Part shown: piece by piece, positions 24,540 to 33,463 of the stretch
Position numbering within the stretch: position 1 is the stretch's first letter
How the letters are laid out: each line of letters starts with the position of its first letter
Assembly: GCF_006483455.1 (NCBI RefSeq)
Contig: NZ_PPPU01000018.1
Coordinates: 1 to 64,000 of the forward strand
Source of the DNA: Methylomonas koyamae
GTDB lineage: Bacteria > Pseudomonadota > Gammaproteobacteria > Methylococcales > Methylomonadaceae
Direction of reading: 5' to 3'
Length of the DNA stretch: 64,000 bases
Translations under genes and position numbers: made by a program
Notes under the pieces: model-generated
Database searches by the model: none
What the model was told of the DNA's origin: nothing
Seen by the model: the letters and a program-made list of their open reading frames with translations, nothing else

Positions 24540-27104
24540 CTAGCCATTGCTTGGCATGCCAATTATTTTCAAGTCTTGGCGATGTGCCAAAGGAGAGAAA
24601 TCTGTAATTGGTGAGCCGGTTAGGTCCAGATATCTGAGATTCGGCAGGTTAATTAGCGGACTTAGGTCGGATACAAGGCTGTTGCTAATTTCGAGGCGGA
24701 AAAGCTCCTTTATTCCGCTCAAAGGCGCTAGGTCGGAAATTTTGGTATTCCTAATAATGACTGTTTTCAGTTTGGATAATTTGCTGAGAGGACTTAAATC
24801 CGTTATGGGTGTGCTTTCCAATATTAAAATCTGAAGATTGTTCAAGAGTTTCAGTGGTTCAAGATTTTGGATTCCATGGCAACTCAAAATGCTCAAACTA
24901 TCCAATTCGGTTAAGGCAGTTAGTGGACCTACATCGGTAACTGCCGGGCATCGGAGTAACATTAAATCTTTTAGCCGTTTAAGATGGGTGATAGGCTTTA
25001 GGTCGTAAATTCGATCGGAAGTTAGAGTTAAGCACTCTATGCCGGTCAAATGAAAGAAAGAGTCAAAATGCTGCGAATTAGGTTGCCATAGATGAAGTGT
25101 CTTCAATCGGGGTAAGCTTGCCAAAGGACTAAAGTCGCTGGCTTGTACCAAAATAAGAAACAGTTCTTCGATAGAATCTATGCCTGTAAGTAACGATAAG
25201 TCGTCAACAACTGGACCACTTAGGCTCAGGGTTCGGAGATGTTTTTGTTCTGATAGCCAGTTGCGAGCCCAATATGCTACTCGTCCAGGCAGGTCGCCTG
25301 AGTTGTTGGAGTTGCCGGCGTAGAGCAATGTGCTCGTGATGTCGCCAGCCTCGCCAGCTAGATCCAGACAACGGTAAACCGCATCTTTTCGCAACTCCTC
25401 GGACAATCCAGAGTGGAGATCGATAATAAGTTTGACCAGCAAACGGGGTGCCGAGAGCTGCTTACGCCTTTCGATCCAGCGACTCGGATTTGTAGGGCCT
25501 AGCAGTAGGCCGTCGAAATAAAAACAATCACGAAACAAAGTTTTGACCCAGCGTGGATATTTGCTGGCGCATATTTCAAATAGGAACACCAACGTTTCGG
25601 TCCATTGGGGTTGGTTCGCAATATTCCGTAAAAAATCGCGATCGATGCTCGGATTGATGTCGCTATGGCCCTCGGCAGTCCATTCCGGACTAATAATCAG
25701 CTCCGACAAATAAAGGGCGGCAAAATATTCCTGAAACGACAAGTGAATAAAAGCGTAGCGACCTTCGCCGCGCGGTAACAGCAGGCCGCTACGTTCGCCG
25801 ATCAATTTTAGGTAGGCAGTTGCAAAGGATTGGTCTGCGGCATAGCTGCTATCGGCCATCGCCGCGTTGATCCAGGCCAGTACCTCGTTTTCCTCGGCCA
25901 ATATCGCTTGGTCCGACGGTTCGTTCTGCTTGCTTTCGTTACGGCGTAGTTGTAACTGGAAGCCGACGTGCGCCAACCAACGCTTTTTTTGCTCTAGCGG
26001 GAAATCCAGGCTGGTGTTCAGGCGGCGATGCTCGTCTATCGATTGCAGATAGGCCTTGGCGATTTCCTCGTAAAGCAAGGCTTTGCCATGCGGCAAGTTG
26101 GCCAGTACGCGATAGATCAACGCCATCATCGTCAGCAAATTAGGGGTGCGGGCCAAGCGTTGGGTGTAAGGGTTTTCGCGTATGCGTGCAATAAGCTCGC
26201 GCGCTTTGCGCTCCGCCTCTAGCGTGCTGGTTTCGCGTAACACATACCAGTTGTAAGCAAACGCTTCGATTTGCGCGTCATTGAACGGAGATAAATACAG
26301 CAGTTTTGGGAACCCGTCGGCCTGGAAGCTGCCTTTTTCTCTGATCCGAGCAAGTATGTCGTCGCGAGCGACGAGTTTGCTGTCGAAGGGATCGCTGAAG
26401 TGGCTGAGGGTATTGATATCCCTCGATTCGACAATCCGATCGAAGGGCACTTCGTCGTAGCCAACCAGACGCGACGTCAACAACCAGACGCAGTCCGGGT
26501 AGCGTTGCATCCCTTCCCAGACTGCTTGGCGGAGGCGCTTGCGTAACGATTGGTCGACGATTTCGTCGATGCCGTCCAATAACATTAGAGCTTGTCCCGA
26601 TACCAAGAGGCTTTCCAATGCTTCTGGATGGTCGGACATCGGCGCAGAGACGCCGTGGCGTAACCAAGCCGACAGCAAATCGGCAAATGTGTTGACCGCG
26701 CTCAGATGCAGCTCGCGCAGAACCATAGGGATTGGGACCAAGGGCCCCATGCGTTGGCACCAGCGGTCGTCAATTTGGTTGGCAAAGCTCCAGGCCAGCC
26801 AGTTAATTAGCGTTGATTTGCCGCTACCTGGGTCGCCAAGTAGCACTAGTCGACGTTCGCGCTCCAAGGCTGCGAGGGCTGATTCGGTTTGTGGCCAATT
26901 TTCCAGGTTGGTGTCGGCGCTAATCGGGCTGGTGCAGACTTGCGGCTGCACATAGAGCCGGTCGATGGCGACGTCCGGGTTTTCTTGCAAATGGGGTAAG
27001 CCCAGAAAACGGACGTAGCCGTGCCATTTCAATACTTCGCTCAAGTAATTAATCAATACCGAGTTGCGTCTGGGCTCGGGGAAGGCGAACGATGTACTAC
27101 TCAT
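24540..27104 (-). CDS. NACHT-domain STAND NTPase with C-terminal leucine-rich repeats (bacterial NLR-like)
   Basis: An 854-residue protein. After a short N-terminal region (1-85) with no recognisable effector domain comes a NACHT NTPase: Walker A GDPGSGKST at about 90-98, Walker B LMLLDGIDEI at about 174-183, sensor 1 LLTSRLVGYDE near 207. The winged-helix signature FIHLSFQEYFAALYL follows near residue 450. Residues 628-850 are nine or ten leucine-rich repeats of 21-23 residues of internalin type (ITDLSPLxxLxxLxxLxL). This is the architecture of animal NLRs, and bacterial NACHT proteins include anti-phage members. The start is ATG at 27104, overlapping the KAP stop as ATGA. The LRR part is visibly richer in A/T than the neighbouring genes. 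Confidence 0.9.
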   Translation of the reverse strand: MSSTSFAFPEPRRNSVLINYLSEVLKWHGYVRFLGLPHLQENPDVAIDRLYVQPQVCTSPISADTNLENWPQTESALAALERERRLVLLGDPGSGKSTLINWLAWSFANQIDDRWCQRMGPLVPIPMVLRELHLSAVNTFADLLSAWLRHGVSAPMSDHPEALESLLVSGQALMLLDGIDEIVDQSLRKRLRQAVWEGMQRYPDCVWLLTSRLVGYDEVPFDRIVESRDINTLSHFSDPFDSKLVARDDILARIREKGSFQADGFPKLLYLSPFNDAQIEAFAYNWYVLRETSTLEAERKARELIARIRENPYTQRLARTPNLLTMMALIYRVLANLPHGKALLYEEIAKAYLQSIDEHRRLNTSLDFPLEQKKRWLAHVGFQLQLRRNESKQNEPSDQAILAEENEVLAWINAAMADSSYAADQSFATAYLKLIGERSGLLLPRGEGRYAFIHLSFQEYFAALYLSELIISPEWTAEGHSDINPSIDRDFLRNIANQPQWTETLVFLFEICASKYPRWVKTLFRDCFYFDGLLLGPTNPSRWIERRKQLSAPRLLVKLIIDLHSGLSEELRKDAVYRCLDLAGEAGDITSTLLYAGNSNNSGDLPGRVAYWARNWLSEQKHLRTLSLSGPVVDDLSLLTGIDSIEELFLILVQASDFSPLASLPRLKTLHLWQPNSQHFDSFFHLTGIECLTLTSDRIYDLKPITHLKRLKDLMLLRCPAVTDVGPLTALTELDSLSILSCHGIQNLEPLKLLNNLQILILESTPITDLSPLSKLSKLKTVIIRNTKISDLAPLSGIKELFRLEISNSLVSDLSPLINLPNLRYLDLTGSPITDFSPLAHRQDLKIIGMPSNG

Positions 27105-28519
27105 GATTGGCATTTCAGATAGGGAATAAAGTCGGCGGCAACATGCTGTTCCGCCATGTCGAGCAACAACGGGGCAATCCAGAACAGATTGGCTTCACCC
27201 GGATCCGGATAGTTGGGCTGGACATTGTAGGAGGGGGTGGGCGTACTGGCGTCGCGGATCAGGCTTTCGGGAAGTTGCAGCGCTTTTAGAAAAATGGGTT
27301 TGGTTTCGTCGGAAAGTTCGCTACGCAGCCAGCGCAATAACAGGTTGTACAGTTTGGGCTCGTATTGCCAGCGGACAAATAAATCGTGGTGAAACTGAAA
27401 CACATAAGCCACCAGCAAGAGGTTGCGAAAGTCGCGTTTTTGCAGATTTGGGTCAGTGGTTGCCGGGAGTAAGTCCAGGTGGCGCAGTAAAAAATTCGCC
27501 AAGCCTTTTAACCGGCGCGGATTGGGCGGCAGGCATTTGATCGGAGTACCGTTTTTGTCGATGAATGCCGTCGCAAACAACTGGTTCAGTTGATTGAGGT
27601 CGACAGGCGGATTGTTATGGTTGGCAATTTGACTGCCGATCCAGCCCTGAAGAATTTTTGCCGGATCTTCCGGTAGTGGCAGGCGCCAGACGTTTTGGCA
27701 GATTTTTTCCAGATAGGCCGCGGCGCGGATGCGGGTGATGTGGTCTTGGTTTTCCAGGCTCTTTGGCAGGCGTGACGCGATGGCGTCTTCGACAGCGCGT
27801 TGATTCATACCCAATATGAATACGCAGTTTTCCAAGTGCAGGTAAATTTTCAAGCCTTCCAAAAGTTTGTAGGCTGCTTCCGGCTCGCAGCGGTCCAGAT
27901 CGTCGATAAAAACCACGACTCGTCTTGTCGGCGATTGGTTGTTCTTGTTGCTTGATCCGCGCAGAAGAATATTGATCGCTTCTTGCAGAAATTCCAAAGC
28001 GGTGTCCGTGTTAAGTTTGTTGGCGAGATGGTCTTTTTCCCATTGCTCGCCGAATGCCTGAACTTTTGCCGCATCGGGCATGACCTCAAATTGGATGAAT
28101 TTACCGATGTCGGAGAGCATAGCCAGTAAACTTCTGATGGTGACGTCGCCAATCTTCTTCAGCCAGTTTGCGGTTTTGGCTATGCGGCCGAATTCTTCGC
28201 GAATCGCGGACAATAAGGCGACTACAGGAGCGGCTTCGTTTTGGTAGCGCCAGGCATCGAACCATACCGTGACTGGATTAAATAATTTGGGTACTTGCGG
28301 ATCGACGTTCAGCCGTTCTTCAGTGTGGTCTAGTAAATTTCGCAATTGCTTCAGAAAACTGGTCTTGCCTGCACCCCAGTCGCCATGAATGCCCAATACC
28401 AGCGGTGTTGGGCAGGTCAGTATCCGATAGGCCAGCTCTTCGACGATGTCTTGGCGATTAAGCGCGTCGTGCAGTGTGGGTTCGTCGTCAAGTAGGCCGA
28501 TATGGTTGAGTTCGGGCAT
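27101..28519 (-). CDS. KAP-family P-loop NTPase
   Basis: A 472-residue NTPase of the KAP family. Walker A GIHGDWGAGKTS spans about 43-54, the family motif FDAWRYQ is at 87-93, Walker B VVVFIDDLDRC is at 201-211 and GMNQRAVEDAI near 237-247 is sensor-like. KAP proteins often carry membrane helices inserted after the first strands; here the segment at 117-150 is only moderately hydrophobic, so the protein may be soluble. The phage-exclusion protein PifA is a KAP NTPase. The gene is coupled to the NACHT gene by a 4-base overlap, implying that the two products act together. A TATAAT lies upstream at 28591-28586 (minus). Confidence 0.88.
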   Translation of the reverse strand: MPELNHIGLLDDEPTLHDALNRQDIVEELAYRILTCPTPLVLGIHGDWGAGKTSFLKQLRNLLDHTEERLNVDPQVPKLFNPVTVWFDAWRYQNEAAPVVALLSAIREEFGRIAKTANWLKKIGDVTIRSLLAMLSDIGKFIQFEVMPDAAKVQAFGEQWEKDHLANKLNTDTALEFLQEAINILLRGSSNKNNQSPTRRVVVFIDDLDRCEPEAAYKLLEGLKIYLHLENCVFILGMNQRAVEDAIASRLPKSLENQDHITRIRAAAYLEKICQNVWRLPLPEDPAKILQGWIGSQIANHNNPPVDLNQLNQLFATAFIDKNGTPIKCLPPNPRRLKGLANFLLRHLDLLPATTDPNLQKRDFRNLLLVAYVFQFHHDLFVRWQYEPKLYNLLLRWLRSELSDETKPIFLKALQLPESLIRDASTPTPSYNVQPNYPDPGEANLFWIAPLLLDMAEQHVAADFIPYLKCQS

Positions 28520-28585
28520 GATTGTTTTTCCGTCAAAGCGCGATTAGTGGGGCGGTATAACAAACGGGCTAACATTGCTGGGGGG

Positions 28586-28591
28586 ATTATA
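28586..28591 (-). promoter_or_regulatory. -10 box for the KAP-NACHT operon
   Basis: TATAAT on the minus strand, about 67 bases before the KAP start codon. No good -35 hexamer was found 16-18 bases upstream. The region is shared with the divergent ettA promoter. Confidence 0.45.
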
Positions 28592-28682
28592 CGTCTATCG
28601 GATGCTTGGTGAGATTGCGATAGGGTGTGGCCGGTAATTGGGCTGGGCTTAAACGGAGGCATTCAAATCCGAGATGCCACGG

Positions 28683-28688
28683 TATAAT
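28683..28688 (+). promoter_or_regulatory. -10 box for ettA
   Basis: A TATAAT lies 28 bases before the ettA ATG, in the 197-base divergent region shared with the KAP gene. Confidence 0.5.
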
Positions 28689-28716
28689 GGCTTTTTTATT
28701 CGTTCTGTAGACTGCA

Positions 28717-30381
28717 ATGGCGCAATATATTTTCTCCATGAACCGGGTCGGCAAGGTGGTGCCGCCTAAAAAATACATCCTGAAGGACATCTCGCTGTCG
28801 TTTTTTCCGGGGGCGAAGATCGGTGTGTTGGGCTTGAACGGCTCCGGTAAATCGACGCTGCTGCGGATCATGGCCGGCGTTGACAAGGAAATCGAAGGCG
28901 AAGCGATTCCGCTGAAGGGCATCAACATCGGCTATTTGCCGCAAGAGCCGCAGCTGGATCCGACCAAAAACGTGCGCGGCATCATCGAAGAATCCGTGCG
29001 GCACATCAAGGATGCGCTGGCAAAACTGGATGCGGTTTACGCGGCCTATGCCGATCCGGATGCCGATTTCGATAAATTGGCCGCCGAACAGGCCAAATTG
29101 GAAGACATCATCAACGCTTGTGACGGCCATAACCTGGATCGGCAACTGGAAATTGCCGCCGATGCGCTGCGATTGCCGGATTGGGATGCCGACATCAACA
29201 AGCTGTCCGGTGGCGAAAAGCGTCGCGTCGCGTTGTGCCGCTTGTTGCTGTCCAAACCCGATATGCTGTTGCTGGACGAGCCGACCAACCACTTGGACGC
29301 CGAATCGGTTGCCTGGCTGGAGCGCTTCCTGCACGATTACACCGGTACCGTCGTTGCGGTAACCCACGACCGTTACTTTCTGGATAACGTCGCCGGCTGG
29401 ATTCTGGAACTGGACCGTGGCATGGGTATTCCTTGGGAAGGCAACTATTCGTCCTGGCTGGAACAGAAGGAAAAACGTCTGGAGCTGGAGGAGAAGCAGG
29501 AATCGTCTCGCCAGAAAGCCATGAAGGCCGAATTGGAATGGGTAAGGCAGAATCCGAAAGGTCGCCACGCCAAGAGCAAGGCGCGTCTGGCCCGCTTTGA
29601 AGAGTTGTCGTCGGTGGAAGTGCAACAGCGCAACGAAACTCAGGAAATTTATATTCCGCCCGGACCGCGCCTGGGCGACGTGGTGATTGAGGCAGACAAT
29701 ATCAGCAAAGGCTTCGGCGATCGCTTGTTGATCAACAACTTGAGCTTCAAATTGCCGCCGGGCGGCATCGTCGGGATTATCGGCCCGAACGGCGCCGGTA
29801 AAACCACGCTGTTTAAAATGATGGCCGGCATGGAGCAGCCGGATTCAGGTGCGTTTAATTTCGGCCAAACCGTGCAGTTGTCCTACGTCGAGCAGTTCCG
29901 CGACGATATGGATAACAACAAAACTGTTTGGGAAGAGATTTCCGACGGTCTGGACATGATTACGGTCGGCAAGTACGAAACGCCGTCGCGCGCTTACTGC
30001 GGGCGCTTCAACTTTAAGGGGGCGGATCAGCAAAAACGCATCGGCGACTTGTCCGGCGGCGAACGCAACCGCGTACATCTGGCCAAGCTGTTGAAAAGTG
30101 GCGGTAACGTCTTGCTGCTCGACGAGCCGACCAACGATTTGGACGTCGAAACTTTGCGAGCACTGGAAGAGGCGTTGCTGGGCTTTCCGGGTTGCGCTGT
30201 GGTGATCTCGCACGATCGCTGGTTCCTGGATCGGATTGCCACCCATATGCTGGCGTTCGAAGGCGACAGCGAGGTGGTCTGGTTCGAAGGCAATTACGCC
30301 GATTACGAAGCCGACCGTCATCGCCGGTTGGGAACCGACGCCGATAATCCGCGCCGGATCAAATACAAAAAAATCGGCTAA
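28717..30381 (+). CDS. ettA: Energy-dependent translational throttle protein EttA (ABC-F)
   Basis: A 554-residue ABC-F ATPase that binds the ribosomal E site and gates entry into elongation according to ATP/ADP level. It has two ABC cassettes in one chain with no membrane segment: first Walker [10 protein letters not shown] near residue 40 and signature LSGGEKRR, second Walker [10 protein letters not shown] near residue 357 and signature LSGGERNR. A long charged linker between them includes an arm-like [15 protein letters not shown] stretch. Length and sequence start [13 protein letters not shown] match EttA closely. Confidence 0.95.
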   Translation: MAQYIFSMNRVGKVVPPKKYILKDISLSFFPGAKIGVLGLNGSGKSTLLRIMAGVDKEIEGEAIPLKGINIGYLPQEPQLDPTKNVRGIIEESVRHIKDALAKLDAVYAAYADPDADFDKLAAEQAKLEDIINACDGHNLDRQLEIAADALRLPDWDADINKLSGGEKRRVALCRLLLSKPDMLLLDEPTNHLDAESVAWLERFLHDYTGTVVAVTHDRYFLDNVAGWILELDRGMGIPWEGNYSSWLEQKEKRLELEEKQESSRQKAMKAELEWVRQNPKGRHAKSKARLARFEELSSVEVQQRNETQEIYIPPGPRLGDVVIEADNISKGFGDRLLINNLSFKLPPGGIVGIIGPNGAGKTTLFKMMAGMEQPDSGAFNFGQTVQLSYVEQFRDDMDNNKTVWEEISDGLDMITVGKYETPSRAYCGRFNFKGADQQKRIGDLSGGERNRVHLAKLLKSGGNVLLLDEPTNDLDVETLRALEEALLGFPGCAVVISHDRWFLDRIATHMLAFEGDSEVVWFEGNYADYEADRHRRLGTDADNPRRIKYKKIG

Positions 30382-30392
30382 GTCCGAGTTAA

Positions 30393-30422
30393 GGGTTCGT
30401 TGCCGACAATGGCGGCGGACCC
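30393..30422 (+). other. Hairpin downstream of ettA
   Basis: A 12-bp stem containing several G-U pairs (30393-30404 with 30411-30422) lies 11 bases behind the ettA stop. No T run follows, so it may be a 3'-end stabiliser or a Rho-associated element rather than an intrinsic terminator. Confidence 0.35.
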
Positions 30423-30578
30423 GATAGCCAATTAATGTGGGCCTTGAACTTGAAATAGCGCTGGTTTGTCCCAAACTTGATTTTAGTTTTTTCTTAAGCC
30501 GCTGCCGTCCGGTTGAAATCGGTGGTTGTAGCGGTTAATGTATTAATAGCGCACCGAACAATAATAAGGAGAAATAGG

Positions 30579-30821
30579 ATGTCGAAAGCACAAAACTTGC
30601 AGGACAATTTTTTGAACGCCCTGAGAAAAGAGCATACCCCAGTGTCGATTTTCTTGGTGAATGGCATCAAGCTGCAAGGTCGCGTCGATTCTTTCGATCA
30701 GTATGTGGTGATGCTGAAAAACACCGTCAACCAAATGGTTTACAAACACGCCATTTCCACCATCGTCCCCGGCAAGAACGTCAATATGCACCGTGATGCC
30801 GAGCCTAGCGACGAGAGCTAA
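30579..30821 (+). CDS. hfq: RNA chaperone Hfq
   Basis: An 80-residue Sm-like protein that forms hexamers and pairs small RNAs with mRNAs. Both Sm motifs are present: [20 protein letters not shown] and the [10 protein letters not shown] block that forms the proximal RNA site. The disordered C-terminal tail is very short (about 10 residues) compared with E. coli. AAGGAG lies just upstream of the ATG at 30579, so the longer frame from 30513 is not used. hflX follows after 11 bases. Confidence 0.97.
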   Translation: MSKAQNLQDNFLNALRKEHTPVSIFLVNGIKLQGRVDSFDQYVVMLKNTVNQMVYKHAISTIVPGKNVNMHRDAEPSDES

Positions 30822-30832
30822 GAGGTTTATTT

Positions 30833-32098
30833 TTGTTTGAACGTCCCGATGCGGGCGAGCGGGCGATACTCGTTCACCTGAATTTGCAAGTCGGACAAGA
30901 AGATCTCGACGAGCTGAAAGAACTCACCAAATCCGCCGGTGCCCAACCGATTCATGTGGTCACCGGCAGCCGCCACCGGCCGGACCCCAAATATTTCGTC
31001 GGCATTGGCAAGCTCGACGAAATCAAGGTCGCCGTAGCCGAACTCCAGGCCGACATTATCATCGTCAATCATCCTTTGTCGCCCAGCCAGGAGCGCAATC
31101 TGGAAAAGGCGCTGGAAGTGCGGGTGGTCGACCGTAACGGCTTGATTCTGGATATTTTTGCGCAACGCGCGCAGACTTTCGAAGGCAAGTTGCAAGTCGA
31201 ACTGGCGCAGTTGAAGCATCTGTCTACTCGATTGATTCGCGGTTGGACCCACCTGGAGCGGCAAAAAGGCGGTATCGGCTTGCGCGGTCCCGGCGAAACC
31301 CAGTTGGAAACCGACCGGCGTTTGCTGGCGGTCAGGATCAAGCAAATCCAGCAGCGTCTGGAGAAAGTCGAAAAGCAGCGCCATCAAAGCCGCAGTAAGC
31401 GGAAAAAGGCGGAAATTCCCACTGTGTCGTTGGTTGGTTATACCAACGCCGGCAAATCGACCTTGTTCAACACATTGACCGGAGCCGGGATTTATGCGGC
31501 CGACCAGTTGTTCGCGACCTTGGATCCGACTCTGCGGCAGTTGCCGTTGGCAAACGGTAGCGAGATCATCCTGGCCGATACGGTAGGTTTCATCCGCCAT
31601 TTGCCGCACGAATTGGTTGCGGCGTTCCGTTCCACGCTGCAGGAGGCGGCCGAGGCCGATTTATTGCTACACGTGATCGATGCGGCTGCGGAAGATCGCG
31701 ACGACACCATTGTCCAGGTCAACCAGGTGTTGGAGGATATCGGTGCCGGTAAGATACCGCAGCTGAAAGTGTTCAATAAGATCGATTTACTCGACGATCT
31801 CGAACCGCATATCGATTACGACGCCGACGGTCGGCCGGTCAGCGTCTGGATATCGGCGCAGAGTGGTGTCGGCTGCGATTTACTGCAACAGGCATTGAGT
31901 GAACTGTTCGCCAGCAGCAAAGTGATCCGCAAATGCTATCTGCCGGCAGGGCAGGCCGGCTTGAAAGCCAAGCTGTTTGCGTTTGTCAGAATAATAAACG
32001 ATGTCACCGACGACCACGGCGACTGCGAGTTGACAATAGAAATCGATAAAAAGCATTTGGGCCTGTTGAAACATATCCGGGTCGAAGCGCTAGCCTGA
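30833..32098 (+). CDS. hflX: Ribosome-associated GTPase HflX
   Basis: A 421-residue GTPase that splits stalled or heat-damaged ribosomes. The N-terminal HflX domain includes GIGKLDEIK, HPLSPSQERNLEK and LILDIFAQRA. The GTPase domain has G1 GYTNAGKST, G3 DTVGFIRHLPHELV and G4 NKID. The start appears to be TTG at 30833, preceded by AGAGG. The hfq-hflX-hflK-hflC order is that of E. coli. Confidence 0.95.
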   Translation: MFERPDAGERAILVHLNLQVGQEDLDELKELTKSAGAQPIHVVTGSRHRPDPKYFVGIGKLDEIKVAVAELQADIIIVNHPLSPSQERNLEKALEVRVVDRNGLILDIFAQRAQTFEGKLQVELAQLKHLSTRLIRGWTHLERQKGGIGLRGPGETQLETDRRLLAVRIKQIQQRLEKVEKQRHQSRSKRKKAEIPTVSLVGYTNAGKSTLFNTLTGAGIYAADQLFATLDPTLRQLPLANGSEIILADTVGFIRHLPHELVAAFRSTLQEAAEADLLLHVIDAAAEDRDDTIVQVNQVLEDIGAGKIPQLKVFNKIDLLDDLEPHIDYDADGRPVSVWISAQSGVGCDLLQQALSELFASSKVIRKCYLPAGQAGLKAKLFAFVRIINDVTDDHGDCELTIEIDKKHLGLLKHIRVEALA

Positions 32099-32265
32099 TC
32101 CGGAAACCGTTTTCGATACCTAGTTATTTTCTCGGTTAATGGTAATTTGAGATAGAATGGCGCGCTTTCGGAAGCAGCGCGCTGTTCCTGAAACATAATT
32201 CCGGCTTTGCGGTACATGGCGAGTCGAATTTTGAGTTTGCAAATCCAATTATTGGAGCGTTTGGT

Positions 32266-33462
32266 ATGTCTTGGAATGAGCCCGGCGGTGATAAAAAAGA
32301 CCCCTGGAGTGGTCGCAACGAAAAGGATAATCCTCCCGATCTGGACGAAGTGATCCGGTCCCTGCAGGACAAACTGGGCGGTATATTCGGCGGCGGCAAA
32401 CGCGGCGACAGTTCTCCCAGTGGCCCGTCGATGCAAAGTATCGGCTTTTTGGCTGCTGGCGCGCTGGCATTATGGGGTTTGAGCGGACTTTATACCGTCG
32501 ATGAGGGTACTCGCGGTATCGTCACCCGTTTCGGTGCTTACGTTGCGACCACGCAGCCCGGTTTGAACTGGCATATCCCGTCACCGATCGAGCAAGTGCA
32601 AGTTATCAATGTCGAACAGCAACGCTTCATTGAGGTCGGTTACCGTTCCGGCGGCGGGCAGGCCATGGGCTCAGTGCCGAAAGAGGCGATGATGCTGACC
32701 AAAGACGAGAACATTGTCGATGTGCGTTTGGCTGTGCAATACCAAGTCAAAGACGCCAAGGATTATGCCTTTAACGTTCTCGATCCGGCTTCGACCTTGA
32801 AGCAAGTTACCGAAAGCGTGCAACGCGGCGTTATCGGCCGTAGCGATATGGATTTTGTGCTGACCGAAGGTCGTAGCGAAATCGTTGCCGCAATCAAAAC
32901 TGAAATTCAGTCGGTCATGGATGCCTACAAAACCGGCATACTGATCACCAGCGTAAACTTGCAGGATGCCCAACCGCCGGAACAGGTACAGGGTTCGTTC
33001 GAAGACGCTATCAAGGCGCGCGAAGACAAGCAACGCCTGATCAACGAAGCCGAAGCCTATTCCAATGACGTAGTGCCTAAGGCTCGGGGTGCCGCATCGC
33101 GTATCGTGCAGGAATCCGAAGCTTATAAGGAGAGGGTGATTGCTCAAGCCAACGGCGACGTCAGCCGCTTCTCGCAATTGCTCACCGAGTATAAAAAGGC
33201 GCCGGCGGTTACCAAACAGCGTATGTATATCGAAGCAATGGAACAAGTGCTTGGTAAATCGAATAATGTGTTGGTGGATGTTAAATCCGGCGGCAGCATC
33301 ATGTACTTACCGTTGGAAAAGCTGGTGACTAAGGGTGCTGATGACGTTGCGCCGGCACCGACACCGGTTCACGAACAGGTGACAGCGCCCGCGCCTCAAG
33401 TCAAAGAGAGTAGGAACGATATTCGTGCATCCAGCCGCGAACGCGATGTGAGAGGACGCTAA
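32266..33462 (+). CDS. hflK: FtsH protease modulator HflK
   Basis: A 398-residue SPFH/band-7 protein of the inner membrane that with HflC forms a cage around FtsH. Residues 1-55 are Gly-, Asp- and Lys-rich and cytoplasmic. One membrane segment (about 62-80, IGFLAAGALALWGLSGLY) precedes the SPFH domain (about 85-260), and a long helical coiled region (about 245-330) follows. The charged C-terminal tail (about 360-398) is variable. The ATG is preceded by GGAG at 32252. hflC starts one base after the hflK stop. Confidence 0.95.
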   Translation: MSWNEPGGDKKDPWSGRNEKDNPPDLDEVIRSLQDKLGGIFGGGKRGDSSPSGPSMQSIGFLAAGALALWGLSGLYTVDEGTRGIVTRFGAYVATTQPGLNWHIPSPIEQVQVINVEQQRFIEVGYRSGGGQAMGSVPKEAMMLTKDENIVDVRLAVQYQVKDAKDYAFNVLDPASTLKQVTESVQRGVIGRSDMDFVLTEGRSEIVAAIKTEIQSVMDAYKTGILITSVNLQDAQPPEQVQGSFEDAIKAREDKQRLINEAEAYSNDVVPKARGAASRIVQESEAYKERVIAQANGDVSRFSQLLTEYKKAPAVTKQRMYIEAMEQVLGKSNNVLVDVKSGGSIMYLPLEKLVTKGADDVAPAPTPVHEQVTAPAPQVKESRNDIRASSRERDVRGR

Positions 33463-33463
33463 C

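Noticed and set aside
24480-28716. Terminal direct repeats or an integrase that would mark the KAP-NACHT pair as a mobile element
   Set aside because: No tRNA, integrase, transposase or convincing flanking repeat was seen on either side, so only patchy inheritance, not a mobile element, can be suggested.
28696-29625. Open frame of 309 codons antisense to ettA
   Set aside because: Complement of conserved ABC-F sequence. The translation is rich in His, Gln and Arg and shows no motif or ribosome-binding site.
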